A stretch of DNA of 64,000 bases from JAFALK01 sp042701975 (GTDB lineage: Bacteria; Pseudomonadota; Gammaproteobacteria; Burkholderiales; Burkholderiaceae_C), in assembly GCA_042701975.1 (NCBI GenBank), contig CP170561.1:1984001-2048000 (forward strand), written 5' to 3'. The translations under genes and the position numbers were made by a program. Shown here in pieces: positions 52,967 to 60,425 of this stretch. The first letter of the stretch is position 1. Every line of letters begins with the position of its first letter. The notes beneath the pieces were generated by a model. The model did not search any database, was not told the DNA's origin, and was given only the letters and a program-made list of their open reading frames with translations.

Positions 52967-53085
52967 GATTCTGCGATTTGCAGGAGGCTTGCAGGACGGC
53001 TCGTGGAGATGCAAAAAGCCGCGTTTCCGCGGCTTCTACAAATCCTTGATACGCAAGGAAAATTCTGGTCGGGGTGAGAGGATTC
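52967..53085. repeat. Left 119-bp direct repeat (attL-like) with tRNA-Pro 3' fragment and terminator copy
   Basis: This stretch matches 57259-57377 with six substitutions and no gaps. Its last 20 bases (53066-53085) equal the acceptor 3' strand, CCA and T-arm end of tRNA-Pro; the remainder is the tRNA's downstream sequence including the hairpin at 53013-53035. Beyond 53085 the identity to the tRNA stops. Confidence 0.88.
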
Positions 53086-53360
53086 AACCGTTTCCAGCCC
53101 CTTCAAAACGGTTCCGTTGCCGCAGAATTGCCGCAGATTCCTTGAATGGCCATTTGTAGTTGGCGCTGAGCGACGTGCGCCGTTGGCCCTGCAAGACTCA
53201 GTAGGAAATCGGCTTATCGTCGAGCCATTTGGCCGCTGTTCGAGTCGTCGAACGGGCTCCTATGGAGCGCGCAATTCCTGCCCGGCGAGTCTCCGGTTCG
53301 CTGGCTTCGGCGCCGTGTTGCGAGCGTCCGAGTCAACGGCAGGAAACAAGCTCTGGTCCT
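53086..53360. other. Non-coding stretch of the island between attL and fic, with short direct repeats
   Basis: No convincing gene is seen here. Two copies of ttgccgcaga (53117-53126 and 53128-53137), 11 bases apart, sit close to the attL-like repeat. Such helical-turn-spaced repeats are a common form of integrase arm or accessory-factor site, but nothing else supports that. Confidence 0.4.
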
Positions 53361-54506
53361 TCATGGTGCGGCTGATGGAACCCATCCAAGCAGCTTTACG
53401 TAGTAGCGTGTGGACCGTCCGCCACCGACCTGCTCAAGCAAGCCCATGGTCTCCAGTTCGATGAGTTCGCGCGACGCAGTGGCTCGAGAAGTCGCAGCGA
53501 TGTTCTTGTACTTCTCGGTGCTCATGCCGCCTTCGAAGCCTCCGGGACCAGCGTTGAGGAGGAGATTCAGAACCTTACGCTGGCGCTCGTTCAGTGGCTT
53601 GTTGTTGTGCTCGAGCCAGAACCGTGCCTTGACCAGCGTGTCATCCACGACCTTGGATGCTGCCTCGCAGGCCGCTTGCATCTGCTCGACGAACCAGCGG
53701 ACCCACTCAGTGACGTCGACCCCGCCGTGCTGTGCCTTCTCGAGTTGGGCGTAGTACTCGTTGCGACGTTCAAGCAGGCGCTGCGACGTTCGAAAGAGGC
53801 GACTGACTTCGCCGCTGTCGCGCGCCAGCACCAAGTCCACAAGAACCCGGCCTACGCGGCCGTTTCCGTCTTCGAAGGGGTGGATGGTTTCGAACCAGAG
53901 GTGCACGAGCGCCGCTTTGACCAGCGTATCGACCTCGGCTTCGGTGTTGAACCAATCCAGTAGCCTGCCCATCTCGTTCAGCACCCGCACGGAGGGCGGT
54001 GCTTCGTAGTGGACTTGCTCGCGCCCGACCCGCCCGCTCACGATTTGCATTGGTTCTTCGTGTGCGCGGTAGCTGCCGACTAGGATTTTGGTCATGCCGG
54101 AGTGGCCCGTCGGGAATAGCGCGGCTTGCCAGGCGTGTAGGCGCTCGTGCGTCAGAGGCTCAGTGCAGCGAGTCACTGCATCGTCCATGATGTCGAGAAG
54201 GCCCTCGACATTTCGCGGGGCATTGGGGCCGTTTGGGTCGCCAACACCGAGGCGACGGGCGACCGAACTGCGAACGGCAGCAAGGTCCAACCGTTCGCCT
54301 TCAATGGCCGCCGTTGCCATGGCTTCCTGGCTCCATGCCTCAGCCGCGAGCTCTTGCTGTTGGTCGAATCCTAGGACAGCCAGCTTGCCCTCCACCACGC
54401 CTTGGGCGCGGCGTGCCTTGGCTACAGCCTCACCAACCTGGGCGGCGTCGTAGCGCAGAGTAGGCCAATCTGGCTGCTGCCAGACGTATCGAGGGGCGTC
54501 GGTCAT
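53361..54506 (-). CDS. Fic-domain protein with wHTH tail
   Basis: 381 residues. The catalytic motif HPFEDGNGRVGR (209-220) matches the HxFxDGNGRxxR consensus; the N-terminal TAAIEG (65-70) is the [S/T]xxxE[G/N] autoinhibitory helix, placing it in class II. The C-terminal region (about 315-375: LNERQRKVLNLLL...TSRATASRELIELETMGLLEQVG) is a winged helix. The Fic domain AMPylates targets unless inhibited. ATG 54506 is chosen because upstream is AT-rich and holds operator-like repeats; the longer frame to 54605 is unlikely. The protein probably regulates its own promoter (inference). Confidence 0.88.
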   Translation of the reverse strand: MTDAPRYVWQQPDWPTLRYDAAQVGEAVAKARRAQGVVEGKLAVLGFDQQQELAAEAWSQEAMATAAIEGERLDLAAVRSSVARRLGVGDPNGPNAPRNVEGLLDIMDDAVTRCTEPLTHERLHAWQAALFPTGHSGMTKILVGSYRAHEEPMQIVSGRVGREQVHYEAPPSVRVLNEMGRLLDWFNTEAEVDTLVKAALVHLWFETIHPFEDGNGRVGRVLVDLVLARDSGEVSRLFRTSQRLLERRNEYYAQLEKAQHGGVDVTEWVRWFVEQMQAACEAASKVVDDTLVKARFWLEHNNKPLNERQRKVLNLLLNAGPGGFEGGMSTEKYKNIAATSRATASRELIELETMGLLEQVGGGRSTRYYVKLLGWVPSAAP

Positions 54507-54515
54507 GAGTGGCAA

Positions 54516-54620
54516 TGAGTCGAAAATTGACTTATTTGGCTCAAAATATGAGTTGAATATGAAGTCTATTCGACTCAAAGGAGCTTTGGAAGTTATTTGA
54601 CGCACATTTTGAGTTGATTA
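54516..54620. promoter_or_regulatory. Cluster of five repeated operator-like motifs upstream of fic
   Basis: A TTTGAGTCGAATA-like motif occurs at 54516-54528 (+), 54532-54547 (-), 54549-54559 (+), 54567-54579 (-) and 54607-54620 (+). The copies share TGAG(T/C)(C/T)(G/A)A(A/T). The block is AT-rich against the genome background and directly abuts the chosen fic start. Confidence 0.6.
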
Positions 54621-54713
54621 GTCAAGGATTCGCCTCAGGATGGCGGTCTGACCTGCCCGGATTCTTCGAGACACTGATTCCAAGAGAAGATGGCTCCATC
54701 CCCCGAGGAGCCC

Positions 54714-55103
54714 ATGAAGAAGAGTCGATTCACGGAAGAGCAAATGGTCGCGATCCTGCGCGAGGCGGACCGCACCACGGTGGCCGAGACGGCCAAGAAG
54801 CACAAGGTCAGCGAACCCACCATCTACGCATGGCGGAAGCACTTCGGCCAGCTTGAGGTGGCGGACGTCAAGCGGCTCAAGGCGCTGGAGCTGGAGAACA
54901 ACCGGCTCAAGAAGCTTCTGGCCGAGGCCACGCTGGACAACGCCATCCTGAAGGAAATCAACGCAAAAAATGTATGGTCCGCCCCGCGTTTGCAAGACTT
55001 CAGGCATCGGCAAGTCAGCTCGCACAAATGTATTCGGCCTCTCGCGAGTGGACTGCTGTTGCAGCCAGGCCGTGATGAGATTCGCACGCAACGTCCCCAA
55101 TAA
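54714..55103 (+). CDS. IS3-family OrfA with disrupted 3' end
   Basis: The N-terminal 86 or so residues are a typical IS3 OrfA: MKKSRFTEEQMVAILREAD, the HTH VAETAKKHKVSEPTIYAWRKHF and a leucine-zipper region LKALELENNRLKKLLAEATL. The frame then runs into the inner element from 54971 and ends at 55103. Without the insertion the gene would read NAKKW then TGA, the normal end. The Shine-Dalgarno GAGGAG lies just before ATG. As it stands the DNA-binding part is intact, but the programmed frameshift to OrfB cannot occur. Confidence 0.85.
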   Translation: MKKSRFTEEQMVAILREADRTTVAETAKKHKVSEPTIYAWRKHFGQLEVADVKRLKALELENNRLKKLLAEATLDNAILKEINAKNVWSAPRLQDFRHRQVSSHKCIRPLASGLLLQPGRDEIRTQRPQ

Positions 55104-55225
55104 ATGGAACGGGCTCAAGGCCCGCTTTTTTGGCCGGGTTTACGTCGCGTCGATCTACTGTTTTGCCATCAACCTAGAGTCGAGCAAGCTACGCTGGGTG
55201 TTCTCAAATGGTGTCGATCGCCGTT
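54988..55225 (-). ncRNA. Non-coding 3' end of the IS1111-type element, candidate bridge/seek RNA region
   Basis: About 240 bases downstream of the transposase lack a gene. IS110-family elements encode a structured guide RNA in a non-coding end, and in the IS1111 group that end is 3' of the transposase, as here. A strong hairpin (cgggc/gcccg at about 55110-55125) is present with an A/T run beside it. The octamer aaatggtg at 55206-55213 also spans the element's own target junction. The RNA limits and fold are not determined. Confidence 0.5.
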
Positions 55226-56284
55226 TCAGTTGGCGGCACTGATCGCCTGCGGAAGCCGGCGCTCATAGAGGGTCCCCGGCTTGGTCAGGATGACCCACGC
55301 AATCCGCGCCAGCTTGTTGGCCAAGGCCACGACGACCTTGTTGTGATGCATTCGGCCAGCCAGCCCAGTGATCCAGGTGCCGAGCCGGTCGTTGGTCCGA
55401 TCCAGATGCATGACGCAGGATCTGGCGCCATGAATCAGGAGTCGGCGGAGGTAGTTGTTGCCGCGCTTGCTGATGCCCATGAGATGCGTCTTGCCGCCGG
55501 TTGAATACTCAGCTGGCGTCAAGCCGATCCAAGCGGCGAGATCACGAGCGCGCTTGAACTGCTTGCCAGCACCAACCGCAGCAACGATGGCGGAGGCGGT
55601 CAGAGCGCCGATGCCAGGGACTGACGCCAGTCTTCGAGCCATATCGGATGCCGCCGCAGCAGCGTGAATCTTCTGGTTCAGGCACTCGATCTCCTTCTCC
55701 ACCTCGCCCAGATGCCTGGACAGATCGCCCAGCAATTCCCGAAGCGCCGGTGTGAGATCGTTGGCGGTGTCGGCCAGCACGCCGGGAAGGGACGCTTTGA
55801 AGCATCCGACCCCCTGGCGCATTCCGATCCCGAATTCCAGGCAGTAGGCCCGCATCTGGTTGATCAGGCGGGTGCGCGTGGAGACGAGCAATTCACGGCT
55901 GCGATGGAGAAACTGAAGCTCAACCTGCTCATGGTGCTTGACCTGCACGAAGCGCATAGTGGGCCGGCTCACGGCCTCCGCGATCGCCATCGCATCGACG
56001 GTGTCGTTCTTGTTGGACTTGACGAACGGTTTGACGAATTGGGCCGGGATGATCCTGACGTCATGCCCCAGCTGCGCGAGCTTCCTGGCGAGCCATTGGG
56101 AGCCTGGGCAGGCTTCCATGCCGACGCGCGCAGCAGGAATGTTCACAAAGAACGCCACCACACCTGCGCGGTTGAGCTTCGCCTTCTTGACGGGTGCTCC
56201 GCCGGCATCCAGGCCGATGACATGGAACCAAGTCTTCCCGAGATCAATTCCGTAGATGACGGCGATCTTGTCGTCCTTGCTCAT
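55226..56284 (-). CDS. IS110-family (IS1111 group) transposase
   Basis: 352 residues. The N-terminal RuvC-like DEDD domain begins VIYGIDLGKTWFHVIGLDAGG, with the later acidic positions in VGMEACPGSQW and KNDTVDAMAIAEA. The C-terminal half is the transposase_20 domain: RRLASVPGIGALTASAIVAAVG, AWIGLTPAEYSTGGKTHLMGISKRGNNYLRRLLIHGA. The Ser in the C-terminal domain is proposed to attack DNA in this family. The start at 56284 gives the full domain. Confidence 0.93.
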   Translation of the reverse strand: MSKDDKIAVIYGIDLGKTWFHVIGLDAGGAPVKKAKLNRAGVVAFFVNIPAARVGMEACPGSQWLARKLAQLGHDVRIIPAQFVKPFVKSNKNDTVDAMAIAEAVSRPTMRFVQVKHHEQVELQFLHRSRELLVSTRTRLINQMRAYCLEFGIGMRQGVGCFKASLPGVLADTANDLTPALRELLGDLSRHLGEVEKEIECLNQKIHAAAAASDMARRLASVPGIGALTASAIVAAVGAGKQFKRARDLAAWIGLTPAEYSTGGKTHLMGISKRGNNYLRRLLIHGARSCVMHLDRTNDRLGTWITGLAGRMHHNKVVVALANKLARIAWVILTKPGTLYERRLPQAISAAN

Positions 56285-56349
56285 GATGGTCTCCTGTGAA
56301 AGCGAAAGCCTCAACATACGCCCTAGGAGCGGGGCGGACCATCTCATTA

Positions 56350-57195
56350 ATGGTGAGCCCGCTGGCTCGGCGCGAGCAACTGGCCTTCGTGCGCGCACGG
56401 GGTCTGAGTCTGCGCCGGGCTTGCGGGCTGCTTGGCATGTCACGCTCCACGCCCAGTTACGAGCCGCGCCTGCCGGCTACGGATGCGCCGGTGCTCGCTG
56501 CGATGAAGGAGCTGTCTGCGCTGTACCCGCGCTACGGCTACCGACGCATTCGCATCTTCTTGCGCCGCAAAGGGTTCGAGCTGAGCTGGTCGCGCACGCA
56601 TCGTCTCTGGCGTCAGGCCGGATTGCTCGTGCCCAGGAAGCGGCCTCGCAAGCGCATTGCCTCCGTGCGCCCGCGAATCCACACCCCCTTCAAAGCCAAC
56701 ATGGTCTGGGCCTATGACTTCGTCTTCGACACCACCGCCAGCGGCCAGCAGATCAAGTGCCTGACAGTGGTGGACGAGTACACCCGCGAGTGCCTGGCTA
56801 TCGACGTGGCGGGTGCGATCCGATCCAAGCGCGTGATCGAAGTACTCTCGCGTTTGATCAGCTTGCACGGGGCGCCGCTGTTCATGCGTTCCGACAACGG
56901 CCCTGAGTTCGTCAGCCAGGCCATCTTGGAATGGATCTCGAGCGCCGGCATCGCCACCGTGCTGAACGATCCTGGCAAGCCTTGGCAGAACGGCACCGAC
57001 GAGAGCTTCAACGGCAAGTTCCGCGATGAGTGTCTGTCCATCGAGTGGTTCCGCTCGCGCCGCGAAGCTGCCATCCTGATCGAAGCTTGGCGCAACCACT
57101 ACAACGAGGTCCGTCCGCACAGCAGCCTGCAATACTTGACCCCGGTGGAGTTCAAACAGCAACTCCGCCAAGACCTGCAACCCGCCGTCTTCTAG
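56350..57195 (+). CDS. IS3-family OrfB (DDE transposase), intact
   Basis: 281 residues. An N-terminal HTH_21-type helix region (RARGLSLRRACGLLGMSRS) is followed by the rve integrase core with WAYDFVFDTTASG (first D), FMRSDNGPEFVS (second D) and GTDESFNGKFRDECLS (E). The C-terminus has EAWRNHYNEVRPHSSL. The ATG at 56350 sits at the junction with the inner element. OrfB is normally made as an OrfAB fusion by frameshifting, which the insertion prevents. Confidence 0.92.
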   Translation: MVSPLARREQLAFVRARGLSLRRACGLLGMSRSTPSYEPRLPATDAPVLAAMKELSALYPRYGYRRIRIFLRRKGFELSWSRTHRLWRQAGLLVPRKRPRKRIASVRPRIHTPFKANMVWAYDFVFDTTASGQQIKCLTVVDEYTRECLAIDVAGAIRSKRVIEVLSRLISLHGAPLFMRSDNGPEFVSQAILEWISSAGIATVLNDPGKPWQNGTDESFNGKFRDECLSIEWFRSRREAAILIEAWRNHYNEVRPHSSLQYLTPVEFKQQLRQDLQPAVF

Positions 57196-57258
57196 GAATA
57201 ACTGTCTCGATTAAACCGAGCAGGTCAGGTTCGCGATCCGAAAGGTGGTCGCTGCAAA

Positions 57259-57377
57259 GATTCTGCGATTTGCAGGACGCTTGCAGGATGGCTCGCAGAA
57301 ATGCAAAAAGCCGCGTTTCCGCGGCTTCTACAAATCCTTGATATGCAAGGAAAATTCTGGTCGGGGTGAGAGGATTC
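57259..57377. repeat. Right 119-bp direct repeat (attR-like) overlapping tRNA-Pro
   Basis: The copy paired with 52967-53085, with six base differences. It includes the 3' end of the complete tRNA-Pro and its downstream terminator. The IS3 element ends 31 bases to the left. Confidence 0.88.
57305..57327 (-). terminator. Rho-independent terminator of tRNA-Pro
   Basis: On the minus strand an eight-base perfect stem (aagccgcg against cgcggctt) with a gaaa loop is followed by a run of Ts. It lies 30 bases after the tRNA 3' end. A copy is in the left repeat at 53013-53035. Confidence 0.85.
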
Positions 57378-57434
57378 GAACCTCCGGCCTCTACGTCCCG
57401 AACGTAGCGCTCTACCAGGCTAAGCTACACCCCG
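57358..57434 (-). tRNA. tRNA-Pro (anticodon CGG)
   Basis: 77 bases including an encoded CCA. The acceptor stem CGGGGTG pairs with CACCCCG, the anticodon arm is CTACG-TTCGGGA-CGTAG with anticodon CGG, and the T-arm is GGAGG-TTCGAAT-CCTCT. It reads the CCG codon, frequent in this genome. Its 3' end is the insertion target for the island. Confidence 0.96.
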
Positions 57435-57471
57435 ATTTGTCGTCCGTCGCCGCAGCCTTACCAATCTTTGA

Positions 57472-58476
57472 TCAGTAAGATCGCTCAACCGACTGAGCCG
57501 CAAATTCTAGCAGAGATTCCTGCCACTTGTTAAGGGGCAGCATCGAAAGTGCATCCTGTGCTGCATGCGCTTCGGCGCGCGCGGCCTCGCGCGTGGCTTC
57601 GAGGGCACCGGTGGAGCGCACGATGGCGACGATCTCGTTGAGCTTCTCGACCTCGCCATGCTCGATGGCATGGCGGATCAGCGCGCGTTCATCGGCGGTG
57701 CAGCGCTCCATGGCGATCAGCAGCGGCAGCGTGGGCTTGCCTTCGCGCAGGTCGTCGCCGATGTTCTTGCCCAGGGCCTGCGCGTCGCTCTCGTAGTCGA
57801 GCACGTCGTCGATCAGCTGGAAGGCGGTGCCGAGGTGGCGGCCATAGCTGGCGCAGGCTTCCTCGGTGGCGATGTCCGCATCGGCGAGCACGGCGCCCAG
57901 TCGCGCGCTGGCTTCGAAGAGCTTGGCGGTCTTGTAGCGGATGACGCGCAAGTAACTGTCTACGCTGACGTCAGGGTCGTGCATGTTCATCAGCTGCAAG
58001 ACCTCGCCCTCGGCGATGACGTTGGTGGCCTCGGCCAACACTTCCAGCACGCGCATGCGGTTGACCGACACCATCATCTGGAAGGCGCGCGAGTAAAGGA
58101 AGTCGCCGACCAGCACGCTGGCGGCGTTGCCGAACAGCGCGTTGGCCGTCTGCTTGCCCCGGCGCAGCATGGATTCGTCGACGACGTCGTCGTGCAGCAG
58201 GGTGGCGGTGTGGATGAACTCCACCACGGCCGCCAGCTCGAAGCGGCCGGTGTCCTCGCAGCCCAGGGCGTTGGCGAAAAGCAGCACCAGCTTGGGGCGC
58301 ATGCGCTTGCCGCCAGCGTGGACGATGTAGCCGGCGATCTGGTTCACCAGGGCCACGTCGGAGGTCAGGCGGCGCTGGATAACGACGTCAACCTCGTCCA
58401 TCTGACCTGCCAGCAGGCCCAGCACCTCGGTGAAGACGGCAGAAGGAGCGGCGGGATGGGCGGTGGCAACGGGCAC
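57472..58476 (-). CDS. ispB: Polyprenyl diphosphate synthase (octaprenyl type, IspB)
   Basis: 334 residues. The two aspartate-rich motifs are TATLLHDDVVDESMLRRGK (first) and FQLIDDVLDYESDAQ (second). Other family sites are GGKRMRPKLVLL and RYKTAKLFEASARLG. It makes the isoprenoid tail of ubiquinone. The start is taken as GTG 58476, which gives the usual PVATAHPAAPS N-terminus; the longer frame upstream overlaps the rplU promoter. It is divergent from rplU and followed by tRNA-Pro. Confidence 0.93.
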   Translation of the reverse strand: MPVATAHPAAPSAVFTEVLGLLAGQMDEVDVVIQRRLTSDVALVNQIAGYIVHAGGKRMRPKLVLLFANALGCEDTGRFELAAVVEFIHTATLLHDDVVDESMLRRGKQTANALFGNAASVLVGDFLYSRAFQMMVSVNRMRVLEVLAEATNVIAEGEVLQLMNMHDPDVSVDSYLRVIRYKTAKLFEASARLGAVLADADIATEEACASYGRHLGTAFQLIDDVLDYESDAQALGKNIGDDLREGKPTLPLLIAMERCTADERALIRHAIEHGEVEKLNEIVAIVRSTGALEATREAARAEAHAAQDALSMLPLNKWQESLLEFAAQSVERSY

Positions 58477-58548
58477 AGGCTGCTTTCTTGTAATAGGCGC
58501 GCGATTATAGGAAGCGGGGCTCCCGAACCCGGGGTCGTGGTCGGGAAT

Positions 58549-58577
58549 TTGGTGTTTTCCCGCAGTCGTGCTAGAAT
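58549..58577 (+). promoter_or_regulatory. Sigma-70-type promoter of rplU-rpmA
   Basis: A -35 hexamer ttggtg and a -10 hexamer tagaat are separated by exactly 17 bases. Transcription would start about 80 bases before the rplU ATG. The region is also the ispB upstream region on the other strand. Confidence 0.7.
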
Positions 58578-58664
58578 CGCGGGCTCTGCGCCAATCATGG
58601 CTGCAGAAATCGGTGTCTGCGCTCGGCTTTTTCCGTGCGTGGACGGTCAATTGAAAGGGCTGAT

Positions 58665-58976
58665 ATGTACGCGGTCATAAAAACCGGTGGTAAGCAATAC
58701 AAGGTTGCTGCCGGCGAGAAGATCAAGGTAGAACAGATTGCTGCGGAAGTTGGCCAAGAGATCGTGATCGATCAGGTTCTCGCTGTCGGAAACGGCGCGG
58801 AACTCAAGATCGGCACCCCCTTGGTTGCTGGCGCAAGTGTGAAGGCCACGGTTGTGGCGCACGGTAAGCACGACAAAGTGCGCATCTTCAAGATGCGTCG
58901 TCGCAAGCACTACAAGAAGAGCCAGGGCCATCGCCAGATCTTCACGGAGCTGGAAATCAGCGCCGTGAACGGCTGA
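58665..58976 (+). CDS. rplU: Ribosomal protein bL21
   Basis: 103 residues, the normal length. The opening MYAVIKTGGKQYKVAAGEK is diagnostic, as is KMRRRKHYKKSQGHRQIFTELEI. It belongs to the large subunit and binds 23S rRNA near L20. The start at 58665 is fixed by this N-terminus. rpmA follows. Confidence 0.98.
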   Translation: MYAVIKTGGKQYKVAAGEKIKVEQIAAEVGQEIVIDQVLAVGNGAELKIGTPLVAGASVKATVVAHGKHDKVRIFKMRRRKHYKKSQGHRQIFTELEISAVNG

Positions 58977-59019
58977 TCGTTGCCTCTTCCTCGCCAACAC
59001 TGAATCAAGGAGCTGATCC

Positions 59020-59277
59020 ATGGCACAGAAAAAGGGCGGTGGTTCCACACGGAACGGCCGCGACTCCAAACCGAAGATGCTGGGTGTGAAGGTCTACGGC
59101 GGCCAGACCATCTCGGCAGGTTCCATCATCGTGCGTCAGCGCGGTACCAAGTTCCACGCTGGCACGAACGTCGGCATGGGCAAGGACCACACGCTGTTTG
59201 CGCTGATTGACGGCACCGTGTCGTTCGCCAGCAAGGGCGAGCTGAACCGCTCGACCGTCATCGTCACTCCGGTCTAA
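59020..59277 (+). CDS. rpmA: Ribosomal protein bL27
   Basis: 85 residues. The N-terminus MAQKKGGGSTRNGRDS reaches the peptidyl-transferase centre in known ribosomes, and the sequence GVKVYGGQTISAGSIIVRQRG is highly conserved. It is cotranscribed with rplU and closed by a strong terminator. Confidence 0.98.
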   Translation: MAQKKGGGSTRNGRDSKPKMLGVKVYGGQTISAGSIIVRQRGTKFHAGTNVGMGKDHTLFALIDGTVSFASKGELNRSTVIVTPV

Positions 59278-59296
59278 GTTCACCGATGACGAAGCG

Positions 59297-59324
59297 AGGC
59301 CCCGGTCACCCGGGGCCTTTTTAT
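59297..59324 (+). terminator. Rho-independent terminator after rpmA
   Basis: A perfect nine-base stem (aggccccgg / ccggggcct) with a tcac loop and a T run. It separates ribosomal genes from obgE. Confidence 0.92.
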
Positions 59325-59354
59325 TTCCGGCCCCGCTAACATTGCAGACACACC

Positions 59355-60425
59355 ATGAAATTCGTTGACGAAGCGACCATCGACATCGTGGCCGGCAATG
59401 GCGGCGCCGGTTGCGCCAGCTTTCGGCGCGAGAAGTTCATCCCCTTCGGCGGCCCTGACGGCGGCGACGGCGGCCGCGGCGGCAGCGTCTATGCCGTGGG
59501 CGACCTGAACCTCAACACCCTGATCGACTACCGCTACGCGCGACGCCATGAGGCGCGCAACGGCGAGGCCGGTCGCGGCTCCGACCAATACGGCGCGGCG
59601 GCGGACGACATCGTCCTGCGCATGCCGGTCGGCACCATCATCACGGACCTGGAAACCGAGACCGTGATCGCCGAGCTGCTCGAACCCGGCGAGAAGATCC
59701 TGATCGCCAAGGGTGGCGACGGCGGCTTCGGCAACCTGCACTTCAAGACCAGCACCAATCGCGCCCCGCGTCAGAAGACGCCCGGCTGGCCCGGCGAAGC
59801 CAAGAAGCTGCGCCTGGAGCTGCGCGTGCTGGCCGACGTGGGCCTGCTGGGGCAGCCCAACGCCGGCAAGTCCACGCTGATCACGGCCGTGTCCAACGCG
59901 CGCCCGAAGATCGCGGACTACCCGTTCACCACGCTGCACCCCAACCTCGGTGTGGTGCGCGTCGCTCCTGAGAAGAGCTTCGTCGTGGCCGACATTCCCG
60001 GCCTGATCGAAGGCGCCTCGGAGGGCGCGGGCCTTGGCCATCTGTTCCTGCGCCACCTGCAGCGCACGCGCATCCTGCTGCACGTGGTGGACCTGGCGCC
60101 GTTCGACCCGGAAGTCGATCCGGTCAAGGAAGCCAAGGCCATCGTCGGCGAACTGAAGAAGTACGACCAGGCGCTGTACGAAAAGCCGCGCTGGCTGGTG
60201 CTGAACAAGCTCGACATGGTGCCCGAGGAAGAGCGCGAGGCGCGGGTCAAGGACTTCGTCAAGCGCTACAAGTGGAAGGGTCCGGTCTTCGAGATCTCTG
60301 CCCTGACGCGCGAAGGCTGCCAGCCGCTGATCCACGCGATCTACGAGCAGGTGGCGGCGGCGCAGAAGGTGCACGTCGAGGCTGACGTTCGTTTCGATTC
60401 CGCGGAAGCCGCCGGAGACGAATGA
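59355..60425 (+). CDS. obgE: ObgE, essential ribosome-associated GTPase
   Basis: 356 residues. The glycine-rich OBG fold (about 1-158) has MKFVDEATIDIVAGNGGAG and GPDGGDGGRGGSVYA. The G-domain has GLLGQPNAGKST (G1), the PFTTL G2, VADIPGLIEGAS (G3) and LNKLDMV (G4). It acts in 50S assembly and stress control. proB begins 4 bases inside its end (ATGA). Confidence 0.97.
   Translation: MKFVDEATIDIVAGNGGAGCASFRREKFIPFGGPDGGDGGRGGSVYAVGDLNLNTLIDYRYARRHEARNGEAGRGSDQYGAAADDIVLRMPVGTIITDLETETVIAELLEPGEKILIAKGGDGGFGNLHFKTSTNRAPRQKTPGWPGEAKKLRLELRVLADVGLLGQPNAGKSTLITAVSNARPKIADYPFTTLHPNLGVVRVAPEKSFVVADIPGLIEGASEGAGLGHLFLRHLQRTRILLHVVDLAPFDPEVDPVKEAKAIVGELKKYDQALYEKPRWLVLNKLDMVPEEEREARVKDFVKRYKWKGPVFEISALTREGCQPLIHAIYEQVAAAQKVHVEADVRFDSAEAAGDE

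Larger units (their letters stand above)
54971..56350 (-). mobile_element. IS110-family element, IS1111-type, inserted at the orfA/orfB junction
   Basis: A 1.38-kb insert whose removal restores the IS3 orfA end (AAA AAA TGG TGA). Fourteen-base subterminal inverted repeats, atggtccgccccgc at 54974 and its complement at 56329-56342, are perfect. IS1111-group members have such subterminal repeats, while other IS110 members lack them. The transposase runs right to left. The edge is uncertain by two bases because tg occurs at both junctions. Confidence 0.85.
54649..57227 (+). mobile_element. IS3-family insertion sequence (IS407-like), interrupted
   Basis: Ends are 33-bp imperfect inverted repeats (27 of 33 match), starting TGACCTGC at both ends. 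Without the inner element the length is about 1.2 kb, usual for the IS407 group. orfA and orfB are present on the plus strand. Flanking four-base sequences are ggtc on the left and ggtt on the right, so a four-base target duplication is plausible but not perfect. Confidence 0.88.
52967..57377. mobile_element. Small genomic island at tRNA-Pro
   Basis: A 4.4-kb segment between 119-bp direct repeats that include the tRNA-Pro 3' end. It carries a Fic gene and nested insertion sequences, and separates the broken tRNA copy from the complete one. The arrangement (complete tRNA at one end, its 3' end repeated at the other) is that of a site-specific integrated element. No integrase gene is visible, so it could be a decayed remnant or a duplicated region. 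Confidence 0.7.

Noticed and set aside
53117..53464. A 115-codon plus-strand frame as island gene
   Set aside because: No recognisable motif, it overlaps the 3' end of fic and starts at the direct repeats, so it is probably chance.
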